From Lingula anatina (Eukaryota > Brachiopoda > Lingulata > Lingulida > Lingulidae): a DNA stretch of 64,000 nucleotides. The notes beneath the pieces were generated by a model. That model worked only from the letters and a program-made list of their open reading frames with translations, ran no database searches and was not told where the DNA came from. The DNA lies in NCBI RefSeq assembly GCF_001039355.2, contig NW_019773981.1, forward strand, positions 483,595-547,594. The letters run 5' to 3'. The stretch's first letter is position 1; each line of letters begins with the position of its first letter. This document shows positions 44,501 to 56,700 of this stretch, piece by piece. The position numbers and the translations under genes were made by a program.

Positions 44501-46840
44501 ATGAACACTCTAGTTAAAGCTCTGACCGATTCCATGAACCTCAACAGACTACCGATTCCAGAACCCAGCGTTTTTACTGGAGATCCACTACAGTACTTAG
44601 AATGGAAGACCTCCTTTCAGATGCTCATAGAACGAAAAGGTATACCCCCTGAAGAAAGGATCTTCTATTTAAAGAGGTATGTGGGATATCCAGCACGTAA
44701 AGCACTTGAAGGGTTTTTCTACAGTAACAGCCCCTCTGCATTTCACAGCGCATGGAAAATTCTGGATGAACGTTACGGACACCCCTTCCTAGTACAGAAA
44801 TCCTTCCGAGACAAGCTAGACACGTGGCCTAAGATCCCGCCCAACGACCCTGTAGCTCTGAGGGACTACGGTGACTTTCTACAAGCCTGCCATGACGCAA
44901 TTCCACACGTGCCTAATCTGCGCATTTTAAACGATTGTACAGAAAACCAGAAGCTCATCGCCAAACTGCCAGAGTGGGTGACAGTGAGGTGGAACCGCGA
45001 AGTGACGCAGTGTATTGACATTACAGGTGAATACCCTCCCTTTCAGATGTTTGTGGAGTTTGTGACCAAGGAAGCCAGAATTGCCTGCAACCCGATTTTG
45101 TCGATACACGCCCTCAATGCTACGAAGACTGCTGCTGCTGCTCACAAGGTCAAAGGTAATGCCAACGTTCTTACCACTACTTCCAGTCCTCCTGTGTATG
45201 TTTGCAGTTACTGTCAGAAAGGACATTTTATTTCACAATGTGAAGATTTTCGATCTCTGACACTTGATCACAAACGCACTTTTATTCGTGAGAACAATCT
45301 ATGTTATGGGTGTTTACGTCACGGCCATCAAAACAACACTTGTAAAAGGAAACTAAGATGCAAAAAATGCCAGGGAAGACATCCCACGTGTTTACATGAT
45401 GACAACTTTAAATTAGCGCGCCCACAACCGCCAGCAGAGTACCAGGTAGCAAATTATCTCCAGATTGACCAAGGTAAAGATGACAGCACATCCATGATAG
45501 TTTCAGTGTGGGTTTCCAGTAGGGAAAATCCGTCAAAGGAAATCCTGACGTATGCTCTCTTGGACACACAGAGCGACACTTCCTTTATTCTTCAAGAGAC
45601 GGCCACAGCATTGCAGATTACTGGACAGCCCGCACGTTTATCGTTGTCAACAATGACTGCCTCAAACACAGTTATTAACAGTTCCCGGATTTCCAGTTTA
45701 CAAGTAAGAGCCTTCAACTCATCTGAAGTCGTGTCCATCAATGTCTGTTTCACCAGAGATTTCATACCAGCAAATCGATCTCATATTGCAGTGATGAAAA
45801 CAGTTAGTAAGTGGCCACATTTACAGCAACTTAGTGCCGAGTTACCACCCCTACAGTCATGTGAGGTAGGACTTTTGATCGGGTACAACTGTCCGATGGC
45901 TCTTGCTCCCAGAAAGGTCTTAATTGGAAAAGAAAATCAGCCTTTTGCAGTTCAGACTCTAATTGGTTGGAGCGTGGTAGGGTATTCTACTCCTCCATGT
46001 GCCAATTTCAACGTTGTCATTGCTCATCGTACAGCCGTCAATGAACTACCTCAGTGTTCTTCAAAAGAGGTCATCAGAGTAAAAGAAAAGGACTTCGCTC
46101 ATGACAAAAGCAGCAGCGTTGCTGAAATCTCCAAATCACCACGGTTGACTGGACCCTCCTTTCCTAGGCAACGGCAGGTGAAACTGGAACGTGTCACTAC
46201 AGAACTACAGTTGAGGGATCCAGAGGTGAGAGCCTTTTCATTGTGTACTGCAGCTACGTCTACAATGCCAAATATCCTTGACCTCTTCACGAGATTCTCT
46301 TGTTCGTGGAAAACCGAGTCTGACATGGGGAGGATCCCACGAATTGCAAATGGTGTAAATGGAACACAGCCTCTGACAATTGAAGAAAGAAGAAAGGCAG
46401 AAAAACCTCTTGTTATGCTTACCCAACGCAAGGCATTTCCAGACGCATTCAGTGCCCTCGATGCAGCTACCACGTTACTCAGGACACATCAGCTTTACCC
46501 TCTAGATCTGGTTCTTGAAGATGGTCTTTTTCGAGACGGCGGCAGATTACGGAAAGCAGGTTTTCCAACGCCATTAAAACATCCAGCCATCCTACCAAAG
46601 AATCGTCATGTCACAAAACTGATTCTTGATTATGCTCACACGGACTCCCAACACCAGGGCAGAGGTATGACTCTCAACAAGCTTCGTTCCCTTGGTTTTT
46701 GGATTGTAGGTGGCAGCAAAGTCGTCGCAAAATTCATTAGTCAGTGTGTTACTTGCAGAAGATTGAGAAGACCCACCGAGTCCCAGAAAATGGCAAATTT
46801 ACCCAAGGATCGCGTAGAACCAACGCCACCCTTCACCTAA
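44501..46840 (+). CDS. BEL gag-peptidase fused in frame to integrase N-terminal part
   Basis: 779-codon open frame. Seen: Gag core (SVFTGDPLQYLEWKTSFQ, residues about 20-40); zinc clusters CSYCQKGHFISQC, CYGCLRHGHQNNTC and CKKCQGRHPTCLH at about 230-300; the peptidase with ALLDTQSDTSF at about 350 and LIGYNCPMAL / LIGWSVVGY near 460-495. About 55 residues after this comes RLTGPSFPRQRQ, LQLRDPEVRAFS and then the integrase zinc part (ILDYAHTDSQHQGRG, CVTCRRLR). In intact BEL elements several hundred residues of reverse transcriptase and RNase H lie between those parts, and no Y-x-D-D is present here. The junction is near 46100-46140 and leaves the frame open. The ORF ends in TAA just before the catalytic core, which continues in another frame. 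Confidence 0.85.
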   Translation: MNTLVKALTDSMNLNRLPIPEPSVFTGDPLQYLEWKTSFQMLIERKGIPPEERIFYLKRYVGYPARKALEGFFYSNSPSAFHSAWKILDERYGHPFLVQKSFRDKLDTWPKIPPNDPVALRDYGDFLQACHDAIPHVPNLRILNDCTENQKLIAKLPEWVTVRWNREVTQCIDITGEYPPFQMFVEFVTKEARIACNPILSIHALNATKTAAAAHKVKGNANVLTTTSSPPVYVCSYCQKGHFISQCEDFRSLTLDHKRTFIRENNLCYGCLRHGHQNNTCKRKLRCKKCQGRHPTCLHDDNFKLARPQPPAEYQVANYLQIDQGKDDSTSMIVSVWVSSRENPSKEILTYALLDTQSDTSFILQETATALQITGQPARLSLSTMTASNTVINSSRISSLQVRAFNSSEVVSINVCFTRDFIPANRSHIAVMKTVSKWPHLQQLSAELPPLQSCEVGLLIGYNCPMALAPRKVLIGKENQPFAVQTLIGWSVVGYSTPPCANFNVVIAHRTAVNELPQCSSKEVIRVKEKDFAHDKSSSVAEISKSPRLTGPSFPRQRQVKLERVTTELQLRDPEVRAFSLCTAATSTMPNILDLFTRFSCSWKTESDMGRIPRIANGVNGTQPLTIEERRKAEKPLVMLTQRKAFPDAFSALDAATTLLRTHQLYPLDLVLEDGLFRDGGRLRKAGFPTPLKHPAILPKNRHVTKLILDYAHTDSQHQGRGMTLNKLRSLGFWIVGGSKVVAKFISQCVTCRRLRRPTESQKMANLPKDRVEPTPPFT

Positions 46841-47747
46841 GTACTGCGGTATAGACTGTTTTGGGCCTTTTCTTATTAAACAGGAACGCAAAGAAATGAA
46901 AAGGTATGGACTTTTGATAACTTGTATGTGTTCACGTGTAATCCACATTGAGTTGTTAGATGACATGTCAACTGATTCATTCATCAACGCTTTACGTTGT
47001 TTCATTGCGATTCGTGGTGCTGTTAGACAGATCCCTTCAGACCAAGGTTCCAACTTCATTGGTGCTATTAACGAATTTCAACATCGAGTGGACAGCAACA
47101 AGACAGCAATGTTTCTAACCAAAAGGCAATGTGACTTTATTTTTGATGCGCCCCATGTAAGCCACACCGGAGGAGTGTGGGAGAGGCAAAAAAGAACTGT
47201 GAGGGAAATTCTTAATTCTGTGCTTCAATTGTGCCCAGGTAGAATGGACGATTCATCCCTCAGGACCGTTTTCTACGAGGTCATGTCAATCGTCAATAGC
47301 CGACCATTAACAGTGAGTGAAATCAATGATCCGAAAACCCTTGAACCGCTCACTCCAAACCACATTTTGACCGCCAAGGCTGATATACCGTTACCTCCTC
47401 CAGGAAATTTCGTCAGGGCAGATCTCTTTCTACGAAAGCGCTGGAGACGCGTCCAATATTTGCTGGAACAGTTTTGGTCTAGATGGAAAAGGGAATACAT
47501 TAGTCAAATTTCTCTGTGACAGAAGTGGCATGAACCTCGTCGTAATATGCGGAAAGGAGATGTTGTTTTGATCAAAGATATAGAACTTCCTCGAAACCAG
47601 TGGCCTCTGGCTCGAGTGGTGGAAGCCAATGCAGACGATGACGGACTTGTGAGAAGAGTTAAAGTCAGAACGGGTTGTTCTGAAACTTTGCGATCTTCTA
47701 TTCTTGAGCAAAATGTACAAAAATTGGTATTATTGGTTGAAAATTAA
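46841..47747 (+). pseudogene. BEL integrase core and C-terminal domain, broken
   Basis: From about 46842 the frame shifts by one base and reads DCFGPFLIKQERKE, with the first catalytic Asp. SDQGSNF and TGGVWERQ segments follow with the other acidic residues. The ORF is open to a TGA at 47517-47519. Directly after it, in the same frame, comes the BEL C-terminal domain (RKGDVVLIKDIELPRNQWPL...). So a frameshift and one nonsense codon interrupt an otherwise well-kept integrase. Confidence 0.85.
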
Positions 47748-48070
47748 AGTGTTTACATATGTACATACACAACAGTGACATTACTACAATGACTTTATTG
47801 CAGTGACAGTAATATATTTCTGATGATATATGGACACTATTGGAACGAGTCTACATATATTGCTTAAAATGATTATATATCATTGAAAGACTGAATTCAT
47901 TAATTTTATTTGTATAACGTACATTGCTTCAATTAAGGACAGCCAGCAGTAACCGTTTAATGGTACATTTACTGTTTTTCTATTTGCTAGCATTCAGTGG
48001 TTTTTGCGTATTCATAACGTAGCAGTTAGATTTCTTTATTTACTTAAAATCATTTTGATTTTGGTGGGAG

Positions 48071-48728
48071 TGTAACTGCCCGCGATATTTTTATTTATAT
48101 TTATTTTTATTTTAGTTTGTTCTTTGTTTACTTATTATTCATGTACATTTTCCGTTCTTTCTTCTTTCTCTTTCTCTCTCTCTCTCTCTCTCCACTAATT
48201 ATAACGTTACAGGCCACCACACCTACCTAACCGCACCGTCACATGCCTGTACCACACCCTGCACTGAACAGTTTCATTCCACGGCATATATAAGGCTTCC
48301 TTTCTAATTCTCTTTGCTCACTTCACTTTCTTACACAGAACGATACGGGACTCTAACGACACCATTTTAGCTCACCCAGTCGGAGGAAAAGGTAAATAAT
48401 TCAATGATAACGTAAACTTCTCTGGCTTTGGGTCTTTCAACGTTTCTATCTATCCTTTTATAACGATATTAGCACACTTGGTCGGGGATAAGTCAAATTA
48501 TTTCAACGCTAAAGTAACGTAAACTTCTCCGGCTTTGGGTCTCTGCAACGTTTTCGTCTATCCTTTTTCTTACACTTTCATATGTACTTCGTGTAAATTT
48601 GTTATCAGTTTTTAGGTTATTTTGTATTTTAATTTGTTTTCAGTAATTTTCGCTACATTTTTTGTTCTGTTATTTATTTTGTTTTATTTAATTTTTCTTT
48701 CAGTTTTACGATTGAATTCAATAAATTC
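48071..48728 (+). repeat. BEL LTR, second copy
   Basis: Follows the element's 3' untranslated end (ATTTTGATTTTGGTGGGAG, 48052-48070). It is followed, unexpectedly, by 5'-leader tandem repeats (48729-48812), as if it were also a 5' LTR. TATA-like GGCATATATAAGG at 48283-48295. Confidence 0.85.
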
Positions 48729-49515
48729 TCTCTTCCCGTGGGGACCAACGGTGCAGCTTCTCTTCCCGTGGGGACCAACGGTGCAGCTTCTCTTCCCGTG
48801 GGGACCAACGGTNGTGGGGACCATTTTGATTTTGGTGGGAGTGTAACTGCCCGCGATATTTTTATTTATATTTATTTTTATTTTAGTTTGTTCTTTGTTT
48901 ACTTATTATTCATGTACATTTTCCGTTCTTTCTTCTTTCTCTTTCTCTCTCTCTCTCTCCCTCTCTCTCTCTCTCTCTACTAATTATAACGTTACAGGCC
49001 ACCGCACCTACCTAACCGCACCGTCACATGCCTGTACCACACCCTGCACTGAACAGTTTTCATTCCACGGCATATATAAGGCTTCCTTTCTAATTCTCTT
49101 TGCTCACTTCACTTTCTTACACAGAACGATACGGGTACACAAACGACACCATTTTAGCTCACCCAGTCGGAGGAAAAGGTAAATAATTCAATGATAACGT
49201 AAACTTCTCTGGCTTTGGGTCTTTCAACGTTTCTATCTATCCTTTTATAACGATATTAGCACACTTGGTCGGGGATAAGTCAAATTATTTCAACGCTAAA
49301 GTAACGTAAACTTCTCCGGCTTTGGTTCTTTGCAACGTTTCCGTCTATCCTTTTTCTTACACTTTCGTATGTACTTCGTGTAAATTTATTATCAATTTTT
49401 AGGTTATTTTGTATTTTAATTTGTTTTCAGTATCTTTCGCTACATTTTTGTTCTGTTATTTATTTTGTTTTTATTTAATTTTTCTTTCAGTTTTACGATT
49501 GAATTCAATAAATTC
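48729..49515 (+). repeat. Leader repeats, N, then a third BEL LTR
   Basis: 48729-48812 is BEL leader repeat. The N at 48813 is followed by GTGGGGACC, then ATTTTGATTTTGGTGGGAG and a third LTR (48842-49515). Either a leader-to-tail internally deleted element sharing an LTR with its neighbour, or an assembly join that duplicated the LTR. Confidence 0.8.
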
Positions 49516-50345
49516 AACCAGTTAAAGAGATACCCTTTTTTGACTGAGTGCAGCTACAACACCCCCCTAACATTTGCTTTTCATTTGCTTTTATTTTTCA
49601 TCTCCGATTTGACGGTAAAGAAAAAGCTGTAATAGTCTTTGAACATTTCCTTTTTGCTCAGATAGAGGTTGAATCATACATCACAAACTGTACATAGAGA
49701 ATCCACGCACTGATAGTCTATAAGGTGTCCTTCAGTATCGTTTCAATCAAACCATTTCCATCACTGTGAGTGTGATTTGTTCATACATTTTGTTTTTAAA
49801 AATCTTGAATAATAAATATTAAAGGTAGCTAACCACACTAAATGTCCTTTGTGAACAGCATGACTATTTCTCCTCTAGGAACAATGTATTCCTTCTAACC
49901 AATAGGAAGACCTATATTGCCGGTAATTAGGCTTATTTGACCTTGAGGTGTTTGAAGGAGCTGATTTGGTTGATTAACTTTACTCACTCGCGCTCTCCTA
50001 GATTTCCGATGATAGTAACGGTCAAGGTCACAAGAAAGTAGAAGTCAATTTGAGTGATTGAATTGTCTGTCCAACTCACCACACCGACAAGAAAAAATTC
50101 CCGTCTACATGTTCAAATTGTGACATTATGTGCAAGGAATGTGAAGTTAGCGGACCCAAAACAAATTACTTTGTGATAATTGAAATCTTAACACTGTAAA
50201 ATATTTAAACTCGCAAAAATGAAATAGCATGTTGATGTCTAAAAGCCTATTTTCCGGCCAGACATTATGGATTGTGGTCTTTAGGTGTATTTGATGCATG
50301 CTTATTTTTACCAAAACAAACAAACAATATGTCACCACTTGTGTC
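49516..50345. other. No gene seen
   Basis: Ordinary AT-rich sequence between the last BEL LTR and the stop codon of the ROC-COR gene. It should contain the 3' UTR of that gene. Confidence 0.5.
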
Positions 50346-50726
50346 CTATGCAAGACTGTCCGCTAAGTCATTACGTTGAGCCCTTGCCAACGCTTCCTTC
50401 AGCTTGTCTCGACGCTCTTCATTGCTGCTTGTCTCCATGGCATCTCTCCACTGAAACAGCATATTGCGAATCTGACCACGCGTGTTGCCGGGGTTGTCGA
50501 GTTTGAGCTGATCTATGTGAGCTCTTTTCACTCCAAGATAGGCAGCTACTTCCTCCCACTCGACTCCAATTCTTCTTGAAAGGTCGCACACCATGTCATC
50601 AGGTGGATATACATCTACGATATAAAAATGAAACAGCAGAATTCTTAATAATCGACCAACAATAAGTGACAAAACATTAATATCCCTCGCCATAAGTTTT
50701 AGGATCAGTTCGTCATTTTCAGACCA

Positions 50727-50784
<58 letters not shown>

Positions 50785-53700
50785 TCATATAACATGTAAC
50801 TTATTATAATAGTGAACATTCATCTACTAAATCAATTTCTTAACATAGTAAATTAAACTAGATCATTTTTTAGATTTCATAGATTTGCTTCCGCTTGATC
50901 AAATTGTCTCAATGCATGCCTCTTTAAACAGTGTCTCTTAATATTTTAAAACCATATAAAATAACAAATAAATGTAGAAATGTGAATGCCAAGTGTTACC
51001 CGAATCTTGACACAGTTCTTTATATTTACTTTCACTGTCAAGAAAATGAAATGACAATACCTGCACAGATTCACCTACCGATACTGGCTGATGGACAAAT
51101 GGTATTTTCATTATTCCTGAGCCACTTTCTGTACGGGGCGGTTTCAACAACTTCACGGCAGCCAGGTGGACAAACGTCGTCACTATCCAACATCTCTGTC
51201 TTCAGATCTTCCGTCAGTTTCACCAAGCCGTGTGGTAAGCGGAACCCAATGCTGTACTTCAGGTAAGGGAAGTAGGCGCCAATAAGTCGGTCTAGCTCCT
51301 GCCTGATGTAGCTTAGTACTTGAAATGCACTGTCCCTCTCCAAGACGTTGACACCTTTTTTCAACGAGCCAACCATGAGTTTGATTGTGCCGTCCCCTTC
51401 ATTACATAACTCCAATATTGTGTGAGTTGACCTGTCCACCTTGAAGCAAGCGTAGTTGCAGTATGGATTTTGGTCGTGAGATGACCACTTCCTGTAGCAG
51501 CAGACCACCAGGCGATGAAAGAGTCCTGGGGGGCAGAATCCACCGTCAAACATCAGGTATAATGGAGGAATCTTCTGCATCTCCAAATAACCTTCTGATG
51601 GACATTCAGGTATCTTCAAATAGCCTTCTGGATTGGGGTGGTTTTTCAGCACACAAGGTACTAAATATTTCTTCCATTGGCCGTCGGTTTCTTCCTCCTG
51701 TAGCTCAACTAGGAGGTCAAAACGCTGACAAATACGAAGAAGAACGGCCTTGTATTTCTTCAGCTCGGCTTCTTCCTTCCATACAATGTCAATCAACCGT
51801 TCATCCAATTCTCCCCTGTCGTCTAGCAGATCCCAATAACCCATGGCTTCTAGGCTGGAACCCTTGTGGTTCTTCTCTACAGTTATCAGGGATGCAAAGG
51901 CATCAATCAACCACTGGGGGTCTAATATGACGATATTGCGAGTGTTATCTTCATTGAAGAAAACAAGTTCCCCTAAATCGCTGTAGAATTTCAAAAAGTG
52001 AATAACCATTTCTTCGTTCACCAGGCCATGTTGTATCCCTATCTCAAGCACCTCATCAAGGCTGAGGCACTTCTGAGTTTCTCTGATCTCCTCTAGTCTC
52101 TTTTCCAGAAGCACGTACTTCAACGGCTGCTCTTCACCCCAGTATGGCTGCTCCTTGATTGTTTTACATATTTCTTGTCTTAACTCTTGTATTCCAGCGT
52201 CCTGAGGGTCGCAGTTGTTCACAGCATATAAATATGGCTGCACGTGCATGTCGTGTGCCGGTCTCCTGCGCAGGTATTCCTGAATTTCACTAAACCTTTC
52301 TTCTACTGCCTTCTTCCTTTCCTGTAAACCGAATGTAAGCCATATACTGAATAAATGACTTGGAGTTTAGAGACTTTTCAATGTAGTTTACGAAAACTAT
52401 CAAGAGCATTTTTCCAATGTACTTAGACGACAACGGCTTCTAATAATAATAACAATAATAATAATAATAATAATTCAACTCATATTTTGAGCCCCTACCT
52501 CTTCTGTATGTCCAAGTTTATCTCTGTGTGTCCCCACTAATAGGATTTTAGGACAAATATACTCTAATCCCAGGTGATCAACTATCTTAGTTTGCACATG
52601 GATAGAATTTTGCCAAAACTTTAAAAAATCTGAAAAGAAATGAACTTATATTACCTTATTTACATAAAACATACACCATTATATATATAGTCATTTTAAT
52701 GTTTGCCTTTCTAAACCACACGTGACCTAAAATGCCATAGTGAGTTCTGTTAACATTCATACTAGGAGTTCTACATACATGAGAATAAACGTCATTTACA
52801 AAACATTATCGAATGCGTACCACCAACAGTGCTAGGGATGATATCCACTTTGATATCTTTAACTGTGCCACCTCTCTTCACGTGGACGGGTGCATTTAAA
52901 CCTTTGGTGAGGTCAAACACCAGTAAGTAGACAGCTCGCCAGGTGAGGAAAGTTTGATGTGTCGTGTAGAAGACATACTGACCGCCAAAGTCCCACAGTG
53001 ACACTGATTCGTGGACATCTGGATGCCCTTCACTTTCTTTTACTATCTGTCTTATGGTTTCATCGTTTTCTTCAACCTTTATCGAAACATGTGCACTCCG
53101 TGACTTTGAAGCATTCTCTGTCAGTTAAAAAAAAGTTTTAAATAACTCGTGTCATCTCTTCCAACTAGAAATGACCATACACACATATACATTGTTGTTC
53201 AAAATAACTGCCACACCTACCGCTGCTAACATCGTTTATGGTTTTTGTTACAGAGGTCAACTTTTCTGTATTGTACAAACGTATCGTTGCAGATACAAAT
53301 GTTTAATAGGTAGACATGCAAAAAAAAAGTTATTATAAAATTCAAAATTTCACACAATTTTTAATTACGACTGGTATGCAATATTAGATCGATAGCGGGT
53401 GTGACAAAGGCGCTGTTCACTAGTGCCACTAATCTTTGCTGGGAGAATCTGTTCCACTCTTGGGACAAAGTTTGTCTCAACTTTTTTTAATTATTATTTT
53501 CTGGGCTTGAGTTTCTCCTGTATGCTACTATTGTACTAACAGCAAACGATAGACATCGATACTACATTATACTCAGGACACTGATAGCTATTTGTCAGTT
53601 ACATCCTTTACGGTGAAAAATATTTTGTTATAATGTAAAAATGACAAAGGCAGATTGACTAAGGGTTTGTCTAGCAATACCCAAGGACTATTCTTGTAAC

Positions 53701-56700
53701 AGTTCTCCAAGCTGTTAGGCAAAGTCGAGTTTCCTATAACGGCTTTACAAGTAGCTATAGTTTAGTGGAAGACAGATCTAGTTTACCCTAACAATCCACT
53801 TTATGTCTGGACATAAATGCCCCTTCAGCCTAGTCGCACGGTCGGAAATAGATGGTACCGGAGAAGACATAAGTGTGCCGGAAGTGACGTGTGGTGGTGT
53901 TAGACGTGAAATCAAGTGGTCATTATTAGGAGTAGGTGAACGGGAATGAAGACGTGGGCTCAGAGAAAAAGAAGCAGTTTTTTTTTTTCAAACAACATAG
54001 TGAGGTAACATGTTTTCTTTTGGTATTTTGGACAGAAAATACTTGTAGAATAGTCATTCTTTGCTAGTGGTTACAAAATGTTGAATTTGACCGAAAATTT
54101 CAAACTTTCTCTGGGAAGCTGTAATTTTGCAATGTGATAGCTACACCATCACAGTTTATCATTTCATCAAAAGGGAAATAGCAGATGCCCTTGCCAGGGC
54201 ACACAAGAGAGTTGAACAGCTATACCCTCCAAATCTAAGACGCGTTACATGGGAGATATATTTGGCACTAAAACTAATGAAAATCTAATGGAATGTTTTT
54301 AGTTTTAGTTCAAATCATAAGGGGGTGTTGTCTCAATGATTTAAAACTGGTTTTGAAGAATTCAATCCACAATTAATAAAAATGGTGAATATGTGGGTCA
54401 CGGTAATGCTAGTGTCGCGGGTACAAAAACTTTTTATAATCATGTAAATAATCACAATATTTTTGCTATTATCCACACACACTTCAACCATGAGGGGAAC
54501 ATCACCCTCACATGCTTTTAAAATGGAATTGGCAAACACAGAGGAATAATGCACATATTTTGTTTACTGTAACTCTGTTACATGGGACACACACTGAACA
54601 AAGTTGATCTAAAGAATGTTCCAGATTGTAGTTTTTTTAATCGGAATTATTATTATTTTTTATTATTTTAACACAATAAAGTTCAGTTAAATACAAAATT
54701 TAACAAAATGAAGTTCAGTGTAACACAAAGTTCAGTATTATAATATTCTTCCTGGTGATATCTGCTCTGTGCTCACTAAGGCATCCACTCTTGGGATTCT
54801 GAAAAAAAATCATACAAAGAATCTGTTTACTCTGATAACGAACAATGGATAACCTATGATCACAAATAGTTTATTGCTTATTCAAACAAAGTACAGTGCA
54901 TTGTGAGTGGCAAACACGCATTACTGACACACATTTTCTTCACCCATTTTCGGTGCTTCATTGCGTAACGTAATTGTTGCGAGTAATCCATTATTGCTGT
55001 TTTTACAGACGATTAAATTTTAAACGCACTGAATACATAGTAGCAGTTTAATTCAAGAAAAAAACTAAAAAAAGACATTCAATTTCAATGATTGAGTTTT
55101 CGAGAACAAGAGAACATGAATACGGTGTCACCGCGTTACCATGTTCAATATGAACTTAAGTCCCCCATGTGACACAGACGCAAGACGAAAGTTCGGACGA
55201 AGTCACCCTACTTATCGAATGGTAATAATCAATCGGTACACATATATGTTGAAACAATTGAAGAAAAATAAAACAAAACTCATTATTTCTCACCTTCATA
55301 CGAAGAAGATCCCTACAAATAGTCCTGTGGCGGTTAAATCGAGGGAATTACACCTGTGCCCTGCATCCGATCTCGAAAGCGTCACTGCATTACATGTGTC
55401 AGAATGGGACACGCGCCAGTTTGAGCTGGTTTTTCAGTGTGCAAAAGAAGCCATTCGTGTGTAAGACGTCATCATCTAGTGAGTATGGAAGAAGATGGCT
55501 ATCGATGTATAATTTTCACGCGGCATTTTAAAGTCGTCTGATAAAAATCGATCTCTGAATTTTCAGCGTAACGAACGTTACATTGGGACGCGGTGAAGAA
55601 AAATCGACCTTGTTCAGCAATAAATGTGAAATTCTTAAGAAAACTGATAATATCATGGACTTCGTGACACAAACTAACCGACATACTACCTTGGACGATT
55701 GAAGAGTTTTAATACGGAAAGATAGGATTAGATGAACTTTTCATTGGGGTGGGACACCGCATATAACGTAAGTTATGCTAATTTTGTGATCACTTTTCAG
55801 TGACTTCAAATAAATTTTTATTTAAATAACAATTTGCACATTCTGTTTATTATATCTTCTTGCAGTAGATGTATTTCCTGCTTCAATAATCCATTCAATT
55901 CCTAAACAAACTGTTCTTAAATAGACGTAGGGTCGAAATTCCACAAAAATGGACGCCATTTTGAGGTTAATTTCGATATATTTTCTGCGTTACATTCTTG
56001 TTATGCCCCCCCCCCCCCAAGGGCAAGGCTGCATCGTTGTTATGTGGAAATTTTTGCTTGTATGTAATATATTACGTCCATATCTAACTATTTTTGGTAT
56101 GCGTTGCAATAATAATGGTGTTTTAGAGTCCTTGAAGGACCTTGTAAAAAACAGGAAGTAGTTCGCAACTGAAAACTGAATTGCACCTAACCAAGATTGT
56201 AGTCGATGATTTATCTTTTTATGAATATTGTGAGTTTTTAGATGATTATACGTCCTGCTGACATGAAATTTTACACATATTAGCTGGGCTTCACTTGACA
56301 TTTTCACACTTTTACACTTCTTTGAATCCCAAAAGCATAGAAAGAAAAAAACGTACAAATGTACAATAAGTGTGATGCATTTGTCGGACAAATTAAGCTT
56401 TTCAATGGTGAAAAATAAGCTTTTCGCTGATAAAATCTTCCCAAGAAGATGAAAAGAAAATACAAGTGAGCCGATCACAAAGCTGACAGGTACAAAAAAC
56501 TAGGTCAAGTTACTTATAACTGACTCTATTATGCAATATTCGGTCGTCAATCACCTCTGACATTTAGATAAGATCCAACCTGACCAGTTCCCCGGTGTTA
56601 ATTTATTGGAGTTGATTGCCAGTCTCCCTTTGTTTGTGATTTTTAGATTAGAGGCTGTCAGACTGTCATCTTTGCCAGGGCATCTGTTACTGTCGCAGTT

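Larger units (their letters stand above)
43313..48728 (+). mobile_element. BEL/Pao LTR retrotransposon lacking reverse transcriptase
   Basis: LTRs at 43313-43986 and 48071-48728 share start TGTAACTGCCCGCGA and end AATAAATTC. Inside are a 30-bp tandem-repeat leader, a gag with zinc knuckles, a Pao-type peptidase, integrase and the BEL C-terminal domain. No reverse transcriptase or RNase H lies between peptidase and integrase. The coding region is further broken by a TAG, a frameshift and a TGA. Confidence 0.88.

Noticed and set aside
51463-51930. Plus-strand ORF of 155 codons
   Set aside because: It lies antisense to the COR exon, whose sense frame has clear domain similarity.
53160-53480. 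Possible DNA-transposon remnant in the ROC-COR intron
   Set aside because: Some codons recalled transposase sequence, but no consistent frame, terminal repeats or motif could be shown.
55141-55464. Plus-strand ORF of 107 codons in the ROC-COR intron
   Set aside because: No domain, poor composition for a conserved protein and no supporting splice or paralogue; open by chance is more likely.
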